Below are positions 9,441 through 17,934 of a stretch of DNA of 18,041 nt, one piece after another (position 1 is the stretch's first letter; every line of letters starts with the position of its first letter). A program made the position numbers and the translations under genes. This DNA is from Darksidea phi (Eukaryota; Ascomycota; Dothideomycetes; Pleosporales; Lentitheciaceae). The notes beneath the pieces were generated by a model, which worked only from the letters and a program-made list of their open reading frames with translations, searched no databases and had not been told where the DNA came from. Location: positions 1 through 18,041 of the forward strand of contig JASJFT010000417.1 of the NCBI GenBank assembly GCA_030770425.1, given 5' to 3'.

Positions 9441-10188
9441 TTATAGTAAGTTGAGAAGACTAGTACTATCCGTAGCGTAGTATAAGGCGTTTAACGAACT
9501 AGGAAGAGCGATATTATTTACGACGTTACGAGCGATATCTAAAGCGATTAGAGAGACCTCTAGATTCTCCTACTATTCTAGCCGCCGGAGCTCTTCCTCC
9601 TTAGTATTAAGTTTAGCCTCGAGGGTATAAGACTATCCGGCCGCCTTCTTATTAAGAAACTCTTTCTATTTCTTTAAACGTTAAACTCTTACCTACGTAT
9701 TAGATAACTCTTAACTAAACTCGGCTATACGACGAAGTAGTTCCTCGTAATATTCTTTAGCTACCTATAACTAAGCTTAAAGTTTCTCTTATAAATAGTT
9801 AATAAATCGCCCTAATATATATAAGCCTATATATATAAGTTATAGTTAAAAATAGATACTTAGCTATAGAGACCCTAGATAACCGATAAGAATTTCGTAT
9901 ATTTACGCGAATATAAGCCTCGTAGTATTTACTTTCGTTAGGAGAGATAACGTAGGATATCCCTAGCCTACTATATTAGGGGTAAGGAAATATTTTAGAA
10001 CTATTACGACTAATACGGTTAGTAAGTGTAAGATATTCTTTAGTTTTACGAGAAACTATAGAGAAAGAAGGGTATAACTCGAGAAGATCCTAAGCTAACG
10101 CTAATATAGCCGAATACCGGATCCGGAATAACCTCCGAGCCGAAGGTTTAGAGAGGGGAGATAGTATTACGAACTAAATATATACTAT
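9441..10188 (-). pseudogene. Antisense coding trace between B's pol and 3' LTR, function unknown
   Basis: The minus strand has two long coding traces whose only stops are RIP-type TAA/TAG. The first runs from a possible start at 10188 (ATA, former ATG, inside the LTR) or later, to about 9860. It reads ARRLFRIRYSAILALA near 10140-10093, then SFSIVSRKTKEYLTLTN, then YYEAYIRVNIRNSYRLS near 9925-9875. The second, shifted in frame, runs from about 9811 to 9441. It reads VAKEYYEELLRRIAEFS, LEAKLNTKEEELRRLE, SLIALDIARN and NIALPSSLNAL: a charged, heptad-like, probably coiled-coil region. The frame change at about 9860-9812 is either an intron (GTATCT near 9859, several AG) or an indel; simple GT-AG choices I tried do not restore phase. 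It ends next to the convergent end of pol. Extra ORFs are known in some Gypsy elements, but I do not recognise this protein. Confidence 0.72.
10151..10164 (+). promoter_or_regulatory. Polypurine tract of element B
   Basis: GAGAGGGGAGATAG lies directly before the 3' LTR start, with a single T as the only pyrimidine. This is the expected plus-strand primer. Confidence 0.8.
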
Positions 10189-10615
10189 AGGATAGTAGTA
10201 AGAAGAGCTACCCGAGATTAAACCTATTACTAGCTCCGATACGGAATACGACGACTACGACTATAGTATAAATAATAATTAGTACGGACGGCTTTACTAG
10301 AAAGTCACGTAATAGATCTATAGATCTATTAGACTTGGTAAATACAGATCTATAGAGCTATAGATCTATAGATTAGTAGATCTACGGAAATATAGAGCTA
10401 TAGATCCTATAGATCTAAGGAAACTAAATTAATATATAATAACTACGAATCTCCTAGATAGTCTTTCTTCTCTATAGTTAATTCGAATCTAGATTAATCC
10501 TAGCCTATTAACGTAATTAAACTATTATCTACTTGTTCTTATTCCTCCGTTCCTATCTTAAGTATAAACCCTAAACGAGGCTAAACAATCTATCGGGCCC
10601 GGACCCCGTTTAATA
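10165..10615 (+). repeat. 3' LTR of element B (451 bp)
   Basis: Gap-free partner of 3577-4027. It keeps CA or TG at places mutated in the 5' copy and the reverse, so the two LTRs were hit independently. GTATC follows at 10616-10620. Confidence 0.95.
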
Positions 10616-10620
10616 GTATC
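10616..10620. repeat. Target-site duplication GTATC, right copy, of element B
   Basis: Exact copy of 3572-3576. The left boundary of A's interrupted pol resumes at 10621. Confidence 0.95.
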
Positions 10621-11895
10621 TATAATAATATTAGTAGTTCTAAAGTAATAATAAATAGTATAGTAGTAGTCTATAAACTTCTCGGTCTAGCGAGCCTATT
10701 ACGGGATTAATTCGTACTTAGTTAAGAAATACTCTAGTACCTAGTAATTAGTAATAACTTAGAAGAATTTATTTAGTTATAATTTTATAAAATAAGTTCT
10801 TTATTTATTTAAACCCCTTATAACTATAAGTATCTTTTTATTATAAATCTTATAGTTTATTTTTATAAACTTTATTATCTTTATAAAGTAGACTATAGAT
10901 TATTAGATTCTATTATCTTAGAGCTATATAAAGATATCTACGAGAATACTATTACTTATATTAGTTTTTATATAGATTCTATAATAAAATAAGTAGTATC
11001 TTATAATAATATTTAAATATAATAATATCTTACTTTTCTTAAATATAGCTTACTCTTTAGGTTTAAAGATATAGAATTTTTTTTTTCATAGTAGTTAGAT
11101 AAGTAGATAGACTATACGACTATAATCTTTTAGCTACTTATAGTAGTAGTTATAAAAGTCTAAATAAGCTTATAATCTTTTTAAAATTATAAATTCTTTC
11201 TAGTTTTTAATAGTTACTATTTTATTAAGGTCTATACGGATTCCTTTAGTACTAATAATAAAATTTAAAAACTTTACCTTAGTAACTATAAACTCGCTCT
11301 TTTTAATATTAACCTATAGTCTAGTCTTCTTAAGCTTATTTAGAATTTTACTTATATATTTCTTATACTTAAAGAGGTCTTTTAAGTAGATTAAGATATT
11401 ATCTATATAAATAATATAGATCTTATTAATTTTATTCTTAAGTACTTAATTAATATAATACTAAAAGGTTACTAGTCTATTATATAGCCTAAAAGATAGA
11501 ATATAATATTTATAATTTCTATATTATATTTTAAAAGTTATAAGGTTTTCTACGTTAAAGTCTAATCTAATATAATAGAAGATTTAATATATATCTAACT
11601 TAATAAAATCTTTACCTTAGAAAATTATATTAGTATCTTCTTAATTAAGAGAATAGTTATAATATCTTTCTTTATAACTATATTAATTTTTTAGTAGTTA
11701 ATATAGAACTTCTATCCCCCTTCTAGCTTTTTAGTAAATAGAATAGACGAGACGAAGTTAGTATTATTAATTATAATAAAGTTCTTTTTTAGGTACTCTT
11801 CTAAATAAACTTTTAGTAGCTTTAAGTATTTAAAGAATATATTATAAAGTAGACTTATACTAAACTTACTTATATTATTTTTAAGAGTAATTTTA
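10616..11895 (-). pseudogene. Element A pol, middle part: reverse transcriptase and RNase H
   Basis: Reading leftwards: LEEYLKKNF and SSILFTKKLEGG (about 11770-11715; SPVLFVKKPGGG in relatives), FTKLDI, the active site YIDN at 11409-11398, KLKKTRL and KSEFIVTKVKFLNFIIST at about 11300-11245. Then come the RNase H landmarks IFKKSKILLYL, IYIKTN (TDAS position), ITNY-stop-VLEYFLTKYEL (TDHxALEYFLTxxxL) and TEKFIDYYYTIYYY, TTNIIID, ending at the GATAC junction. The active-site YxDD has become YIDN through GAT to AAT, a RIP-compatible change. The frame differs between 11723 and 11403, so there is at least one indel in the palm. The next residues of this domain (DTLxRK) are at 3576 downwards, beyond element B. 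Confidence 0.88.
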
Positions 11896-13260
11896 TAGTT
11901 AATATTCTCTCTTTTAAAGGATAGCTTATTTAAGTCGATCTTAAAAAAGTAGTCTAGAGTAGCTCCTATATAACCTTTATAAGGAAGCTTTTCTACTATT
12001 ATATCTTATATATTCTATTCTACTAAGTCTTCTACTAAGTCTTTTAACTATCTATTTCTAATTAATAAGTTAATTTTATATAGACTAATAGCTTCTAGCG
12101 TAACTTCTTTCTTATTTATAAGCTTCTATATTTTAGAAGGTTTAAGAAAATATATATTAAACTTATTACTAATAGTCTACTCTAGTAGATTATTAGGAAT
12201 AGATATTACTTTTTTTTTCTTTCTATTATTTTTTTAATAATCTTATTAGCTTTTCTTAGATTTAGTACCTCTTAAACTATTATTAGTATTACTATCTATA
12301 TTCCTCTATATTTTCTTAGAAGTAGTTTACTAGTTCTTTATTATTTATAGTAGGGCTTTAACGGGCTTATAGGCCTTCTTTTAGAGAATTATAAGGGCTT
12401 TAATAGAAATCTCTAAACTAAGTATTAGATCTTTTCTAAATAAGTAGACCTTCTTCTATACTTTAATTTATTAATTAATTAGATTATTACGATATAAAGC
12501 GTCGTTCTAGTATTCTAGTTCTAGCTTTAGATCTAGCTTTTCTATAGTAGTTAGGTTATATTTTATCTACTTTAGAATATTATCTAACTAGTATAAAGTC
12601 TAATTATAATAGTTAATTAAGAACTAGATTTACTTAAAGAACTTTCTTTTAAGTATTATATTATAATACCTAAGCTTATAGAAGAGGAACTAAATAGATA
12701 TATCTTTTTCCTAGATTAATAGATTAGCTTAGATAGCTATATCGACTAAGTAATTATATTTCCTATTAAATCTATTAAGAGGAATTAGTTTCTTTAGTCG
12801 ATAGAAGATAGGCTTTAGTTTTTTCTTTACTACCTTTAAATATTTAGAGTAGACTAATAGGTATATACTAATACTACTATCTACTAATTCTCTTAGTTAT
12901 ATAACTAGACTATTTACTATAAGTTAAATAGAAAGTATAAATAATTTTAAATTAATAAGCTATAGTATCTTAATAAGCTATTAATAATTAAGAGGTTTAA
13001 TTACTCCTATATAGACTACTAGGAAGAAGCCCTTCTCTAGTAGCTTTTATTTTTTAATACTATAAAGAAGGTATTAGAGTTATACTTTAAACTACTTTTC
13101 TCTTTATATAAGGAGTCTAAATAAGCTTCTTTCTCTAAGTTATTAGAAAAGATAGTATTATCTTCTACTTTTATAATATTTTATATTACCTTTTATATAA
13201 AATAGCTAGAATAGTCTTATTACTTATTCTTCTTTTTATAAATAAAGTAATAATTCTACT
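11896..13260 (-). pseudogene. Element A protease/linker region
   Basis: The minus strand carries continuous coding-like sequence with only RIP-type stops. Close to the RT it reads IDLNKLSFKRENINYKITL and FSLLYNIFFKYLKLLKVYLEE, which match the stretch before the RT in fungal Gypsy elements (DVFSxxxADxLPPHRxYDHKIxL and PLYxMSxxELxxLKxYLEE). Further upstream are Lys-rich segments and a helical stretch KLDLKLELEYQNDALYRNN (about 12510-12450). The protease active-site triplet (D-S/T-G) is not recognisable by eye; a region near 12990-12750 (INSLLRYYNLKLF, LRELVDSSISIYLLVYSKY) has the position and style of a retropepsin-like domain. Assignment of the protease is tentative. Confidence 0.6.
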
Positions 13261-14230
13261 TCTTATACTCCTCTAGTATATAATTATAAAACTTAAATAT
13301 ATCTTTAAAATAAATAGACTTCTTTTTTAACTTATTAAGAAAGAATCTACTTATAACTAGTTATTTTCTCTTAAAAATAGTTAATTAATTACTTTAGATA
13401 AGCTATACCTTTTAGTACTAGTTATTTTTAAGTAATACTTTATTAGTAAAGATTATATAGTTATATAACTTACTAAAAGTAAAATTATTATTATTAAATA
13501 GATTTATTTTATTTTTTAGTTTAAAATAAAGCTTATCTATAAATTCTTTATTCTACTAATAGTAAGATAGATAAATCTTTATTACTAAATACTCGAAATT
13601 CTTAATAAAGTTATTAACTTTATTAAATACGTTTATATATAATCGATAAAATTTAACCTTTATCTTCTTCTTTATATAGGGATTATTATAGTAGTTTTTA
13701 ATATATTTTAATAGGTCTATATTAAATATAAAGTTTATCTTCTTCTCTTTAAAATTTAATTATATTCTAATATAGTCCTTTACTAGGTCTATTAGTTAGA
13801 ATATAATATAAACTTAGTAGATTTTAGTTATTTATTAAGGAGTCTCTCGTATATACTAGTTTTTATTAATAATAAGTTTATACTTTATATTATAAAGCTA
13901 ATTCTATAGCTTAAACTCTTTATTATTTTTAAATAAAATAGAATTAAGGTAAAATATAGTCTTTTAGGAGTTAGAAATTTATAAGAAGTTATTTTAATAG
14001 TTTTCTAAAATATTCTTTTTCTAAATAAAAATCTATATTTTATTATCTAAAGTAATAGTTATAAACTTTAATAAGACTAATAAAAATTTTATAGTAGTAA
14101 TTTTCTTTTTTTTTTTAATAAGAGATAGATTATTTAAGCTTTCTAGTAACTTATAAAGACCTTTATAAGAAGAACTAAATAGTAAAAAACTATATAATAC
14201 TAATATTAGAAAAAGAATTAGATTAACTTC
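13200..14230 (-). pseudogene. Element A gag-like region
   Basis: In one minus-strand frame (for example GTT at 13618) the sequence reads KVKFYRLYINVFNKVNNFI, then FEYLVIKIYLSYY, then EFIDKLYFKLKNKINLF and FSKLYNYIIFTNKVLL. This resembles the helical capsid-type domain of fungal Gypsy gag (FxxLxxDxxxxxxxxEFIDKLxxKLxxxL). At about 13249-13211 the frame gives YFIY followed by a Lys-rich loop and DY, a possible zinc knuckle with Cys changed to Tyr, although the spacing is one residue short of CX2CX4HX4C. It would have formed the particle shell. Confidence 0.65.
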
Positions 14231-15255
14231 TTACTCTTCTCTTAAGATAGCTAATTAAAGGATTAGATACTAAATTAAGTTCTAGTAGAATCTTTTTAAG
14301 AGTCTAGAAGTTTAAATAAAAGTATAATAAATAAAAAGAATCCTTTAGAAACTAATATTTAAGCTATTTAATTATACTATTATAAAAAGGAGTCTTATCT
14401 CTTCTATATCTTATCTATTATTAGGGTTATACTATAATAGTAGAGTTTTAAAAATAGACTTAGAATTATATTAAGAAAGAACTATAAGTCTAGTCTTAGT
14501 ATAAATAGTTATAGAGAAGGACTACTTAAGATCTTTTTTTAAACTTTATTATCTACTTATAATCCTTTAGACTTATTAAAACTCTTTTTATAATTTTTTA
14601 ACTTATCTTTTATAAAAGTTTCTTTTCTTATCTAATTAGTTATACTTATTAGCTATAATATTTATATAGATATTTCTAATAATTATACTTATTTCTATAG
14701 TAGTTATTAGTCTTTTAGCTATAATAAGATAGAGACTATTATCTATTAAGATATTAATAATTAGATCGGATTCCTCTTAGGTAGCTAATATATTTCGAAC
14801 TATATTATAGTCTAAGAATTCTTTCTATTCTTTAGTATTTATTAGATAAAGGATTTAGAATCTATTTTCTTCTCTAAGTAATTTAACTCTTTTAGTATAT
14901 TAATTAATCTTCTTTTTAAGACTTTCTTAATTTATATTCTTCTCTTAGAGGGAGAAGATAGTTTTAAAGGTTTAAAAGTTAACGTATACTTTCTTATCTA
15001 TAAACTTCTTTAAAATAGTTAGCTTATAGACCTTAGCTAGCTTTTATTAATATACTTTCTCTTTAAAGAAAAGTATCTTACTTTTAATTCTATTCTAAGT
15101 TCTACTTTAAGCTTATATACTCTTTACTTTATTTAAAGTTTACCTCTTATCTTTATCTTTCTTCTATAGAAAGATAGAATAAAAGAGTTATTTATTAAAC
15201 GAACTAGTTCTTAAAGGGACTATTTAGCCTCTAGTATCTACTATTTTATTATTAT
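14200..15255 (-). pseudogene. Upstream coding trace of element A (N-terminal gag extension or separate ORF)
   Basis: Minus-strand coding-like sequence with RIP-type stops only. It starts near 15255-15247, where three ATA codons (possible former ATG) precede LEAKQSLQELVRLINNSF. It then passes through a Lys/Glu-rich helical stretch (KKINQYTKRVKLLREENRF at about 14920-14860) and KEFLDYNIVRNILAT (about 14825-14780). The frame is not constant, so indels are present. The composition (Gln, Lys, Glu, Leu) suggests coiled coil. I recognise no family. It lies between the right-hand LTR (268 bases of leader) and the gag-like region, which suits an N-terminal part of A's polyprotein. Confidence 0.5.
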
Positions 15256-15523
15256 ACTAATTAGTAACTTAGTTAGTTATATAAAGATAAATTATTATAG
15301 AGTTTAAAATATATATCTAACCCTATATAATACTTTTATAAGTCTCTTCTCTTTAAAAAAGATACTAGATACTTTAGTAATATTAAGGCTTAAAGTAGTT
15401 AATTTTAAGACTTATCTAAGAGAGTACTACGTATTACCTACCCTAAGTATTATAGACCTCTAGAGAATTTAGGATTAATATTTAATTATTATCTTTAATT
15501 AAAAATTAGAAATCTTAGAATAA
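15256..15523. other. Stretch between the right-hand LTR and A's coding trace
   Basis: On the minus strand this would be A's leader (268 bases), but no TGG-type primer-binding site follows the LTR. On the plus strand, 15459-15523 can be read in frame with the integrase of element C to the right. The trace runs REFRINI, stop, LLSLIKN, with an Asn that could be a RIP-mutated first catalytic Asp. All three plus frames look coding-like here, so this is weak. Confidence 0.4.
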
Positions 15524-15796
15524 TATAAGACCTTAGGACTAAGTATAATTAACTAGAAATTATAATAGCTAAGATAGCCTTTTAATTAACTAATAGTAGA
15601 ATCGGTATATTAAAACTATTCTAAGATAGTACTATAAGGATATAAGAATAGAGAGTTCTTATACCTAAATAGGGCTTAGCGTACTAAATAAGCTAACTAG
15701 TTATTAGACTAATCCTTAGGATTATCTAATCTATTAACTAAAATAGAAAAAAAGTAAAATAACTAGATTATCTAGAGAATAGGTCGTAATAAATAA
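15519..15796 (-). repeat. 268-bp LTR (15524-15791) with AATAA on both sides: A's 5' LTR or a solo LTR
   Basis: The LTR proper is 15524-15791, the partner of 821-1088. Directly outside it, AATAA occurs at 15519-15523 and again at 15792-15796, the pattern of a target-site duplication around a solo LTR. In favour of a 5' LTR of A: right orientation, equal length and correct position upstream of A's coding trace. In favour of a solo LTR: the exact duplication, mismatch with A's left flank, and a plus-strand integrase frame that can be read across the site once the LTR and one AATAA are removed. Both remain possible. Confidence 0.85.
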
Positions 15797-16815
15797 AGAG
15801 TACTATAATCTTATAGTAGTTATAGACTAGTTTAGTAAGAATATTATTCTTATCCTCTTATTAAATACTAAAGTAGAGACTATAGTAAAGATCTTTATTA
15901 GAAATATAGTTATATACTACTAGCTTCCGAATATAATAATATTAGATTAAGATAGTTAATTTATAGAAGACTTCTAGATATACCTTTATAATAGACTAAA
16001 TATTATCTTCTATCTTTCTATAGTATTCTATTCTAAGGTAGATAGTTTAATAAAGTAAATAAATAGTATAGTAGAAGTCTATCTCTATTAATTTATAAAC
16101 TAGAATTAAAATAACTAGATAAGTTTATATCTCGTAGCTTAAATAGCTATTAAGAATAGAAACGTAGCTTTAACTAGAATAAGTTCTTTCTTTTATAATA
16201 TAGTTATAATATAGATCTAATCTAATAAAATATAAAAGTAAATACTTTAAACTAATACTATACCCTCCTCTCTTTAAAGTAAACTATAGAAAATATAATT
16301 AAAAAATTCTACGAAATATTCGAGTAGATTTAATTAAATATAGTAGTAGCTTAGTAGAAATAAAAGTCTTAAACTAATAAGAGAAGATAAGAAGTACCTA
16401 TACTCTATATAGAAGATAAGATATAACTATAGTATAATATATAATTATCTAACTTCTAGTCTAATAAGAAACTTAATTAAAAGAATATAAAGTTCTAAAT
16501 AATATATATAATCTTCTCTATTAATATAGAACTAAATACCCCTCTAGATATATATCTAGTATTTTATATTAATAAACTCTACCTTACTTTATAAAATCCT
16601 CTTTCTAGTTAAGTTAATAATAATTAATAATCCCTCTTTATCGAAGTTAAAGGAGAAGAAGAATAAAAGGTAGAAGATATTATAAATAAGAAATTCTAGA
16701 AGTAAGACTAGAGTAGAGTAATCTCTTATAAAGTTAAATAGAAAGACTATATTATAATAACTTAAAAACTTATAACTAATCTTAAAAGAACTATAGTATT
16801 ACTTTATTAAAGAGA
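15792..16815 (+). pseudogene. Element C: Gypsy integrase core and chromodomain, plus strand
   Basis: The frame starting AAT AAA GAG at 15792 reads NKEYYNLIVVID-stop-FSKN (about 15792-15842; relatives have GYDxLxVVVDRFSKN). It continues through VETIVKIFIRNIVIYY, LPN-III-LD with the second catalytic Asp at 15945-15947, DF, LNI, and DSLIK-stop-INSIVEVYL at about 16041-16085. The residue 36 codons after the Asp, where Glu is expected, is Lys (AAG, 16053-16055). In another frame, KVEDIINKKF at about 16667-16696, then SYKVK-stop-KDY and a LITNLK stretch, fit a chromodomain with Trp lost. The frame differs from the core, so at least one indel lies between. It is a different family from A and B. Its 5' part is missing or lies left of the LTR. 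Confidence 0.8.
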
Positions 16816-17909
16816 AATTACTATTCCTCTATATAATATAAATAGAACCCTTCTATTTCCTTTTAGAAGAGAAGATAAGTTCTATTACTCTTCTCCTAAT
16901 ACTCCTAAAAGAGGGAGACTATAAGAAAGAGAAGATACTAATTTAATAAATACTCTAGAAGTTATAACTAAAGAAAACTTATAGTAAAAAAATCTTTTAG
17001 AATAGTAAAAATTAGTAGAAACTATAGTAGTATTTCTACTCTAGAAGATACTACTTAGAATAACTATTAAAGTATAGTTACTTAGCTTTAGAAATAATAT
17101 ATAAAAAGAGATTATCTTATAATAATCTTTAAGAGCTAAACTAAGTTATAAGTCTATCTAAAGAAATCTACTAGATATTAATAATATTATTAAGTCTTTT
17201 ACTACTTCTTAAACTTATATAACTTTTACTTTAGAATCTTACTAACCTCTATTATAGATAACTTTCTACTAGAGTTTATTATCTTAGTTAACCTCTTATT
17301 TTAGAACTTATCTTAGAACTAGTTCTAAGATTTATTTTAAAACTTATTCTTATTATAGTAGTTAACTATTATCTTTATTATTATACTTACTATAAATAGA
17401 ATATTATTTAAATACTTAATAAGATTAATTTAAAGAATATTAGTTATAAATAACTCTTTACTAAGAAAGAAAAGAAATTTATATTTAATAAACTAAAAGT
17501 ATAATTAACCTCCTATAACTAGCTAAGAATATTACTAAAGACCTTAATATTATTACTAAAGAGAGAAGGTAAATTCCTAAAAGTATTAGACTTAATAGTT
17601 CTATTATACGTTATTAAAATCTTATAAATTAAAAATATATAATTAATAATCTTCTTAACTAAATACTAGAAGATCTAAAGTAGCTTCTTATTATAATTTA
17701 TCTAAAAGATATCCCTCTTATAGACTTCTATAAGTAAATTATATATAAAATTAAACTTTTTAATAGAAAATATAAGAAAGATATTAATATATATTATATA
17801 GAACTTTATATAAGTCTTATAACTAGTCGTTTTATTCTTATTAAACTATAGAATATAATATTAAAAGTCTTACTTATTTATAAATCTAGAGTATCGAATA
17901 TATATAGAG
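16816..17909. other. RIP-decayed DNA without assignable feature
   Basis: Very AT-rich, essentially free of CA, TG and CG. Coding-like stretches occur on the plus strand (for example KREGKFLKVLDLIVLLYVIKI at about 17560-17620), but no motif is recognisable and other frames look similarly open to RIP-type reading. It may be the 3' part of element C or another element. No LTR partner was seen in the window. Confidence 0.4.
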
Positions 17910-17934
17910 TTTTTTTTTTTTTTTTTTTTTTTTT
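17910..17934. repeat. Poly-T run of 25
   Basis: An uninterrupted T run. On the minus strand it would be the poly-A tail of an element lying to its right, beyond the window. It could also be a simple repeat. Confidence 0.8.

Larger units (their letters stand above)
4169..9454 (+). pseudogene. Element B gag-pol polyprotein, RIP-inactivated
   Basis: A single frame of about 1,760 codons contains gag and all pol domains without a frame change, so the ancestor probably made one fused polyprotein. The start is inferred at ATA 4169 or 4175 (RIP of ATG), followed by ENFKRVIKN. No non-RIP stop is seen before the TGA at 9452-9454; a TAA at 9431 may be a converted CAA. Stops throughout are TAA or TAG at positions where relatives carry Gln or Trp. 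Cys and His of the zinc motifs have become Tyr. The product would have formed the virus-like particle and carried out reverse transcription and integration. No functional product is possible now. Confidence 0.92.
3577..10615 (+). mobile_element. Element B: complete but RIP-killed Ty3/Gypsy chromovirus, 7,039 bp
   Basis: Two 451-bp LTRs enclose a leader, a single-frame gag-pol polyprotein trace, an antisense coding trace and a polypurine tract. A 5-bp duplication GTATC flanks the element. Domain order is gag, zinc knuckle, protease, reverse transcriptase, RNase H, integrase, chromodomain, as in Ty3/Gypsy chromoviruses. All recognisable motifs from about 4313 to 9410 share one frame (codon first base = 2 mod 3), so no net indel has accumulated, although stops are frequent. 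B lies in A's pol and is therefore younger. It retains far more CG than its surroundings, while CA and TG are nearly gone, which is the standard RIP pattern. Confidence 0.95.
821..15791 (-). mobile_element. Element A: minus-strand Ty3/Gypsy chromovirus, RIP-destroyed and split by element B
   Basis: The minus strand reads, from right to left, a gag-like region, a linker or protease region, reverse transcriptase, RNase H, integrase with D-D-35-E, GPF-type C-terminus, chromodomain, tandem repeats, a polypurine tract and a 3' LTR. The element is interrupted by B (3577-10615). Removing B and one copy of GTATC gives about 7.93 kb. The two 268-bp LTR copies at 821-1088 and 15524-15791 have equal length and the same orientation, and differ almost only by transitions. 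Their outer flanks (atagt at 816-820, aataa at 15792-15796) do not match, so either the element is rearranged or the right LTR is not its own. Traces of reading frame change several times between 15255 and 11400, so it carries indels and is older than B. No intact ORF remains. Confidence 0.8.

Noticed and set aside
9455..10150. Plus-strand env-like third ORF of element B
   Set aside because: The plus strand gives no sustained protein-like frame here. The minus strand does, with RIP-type stops only.
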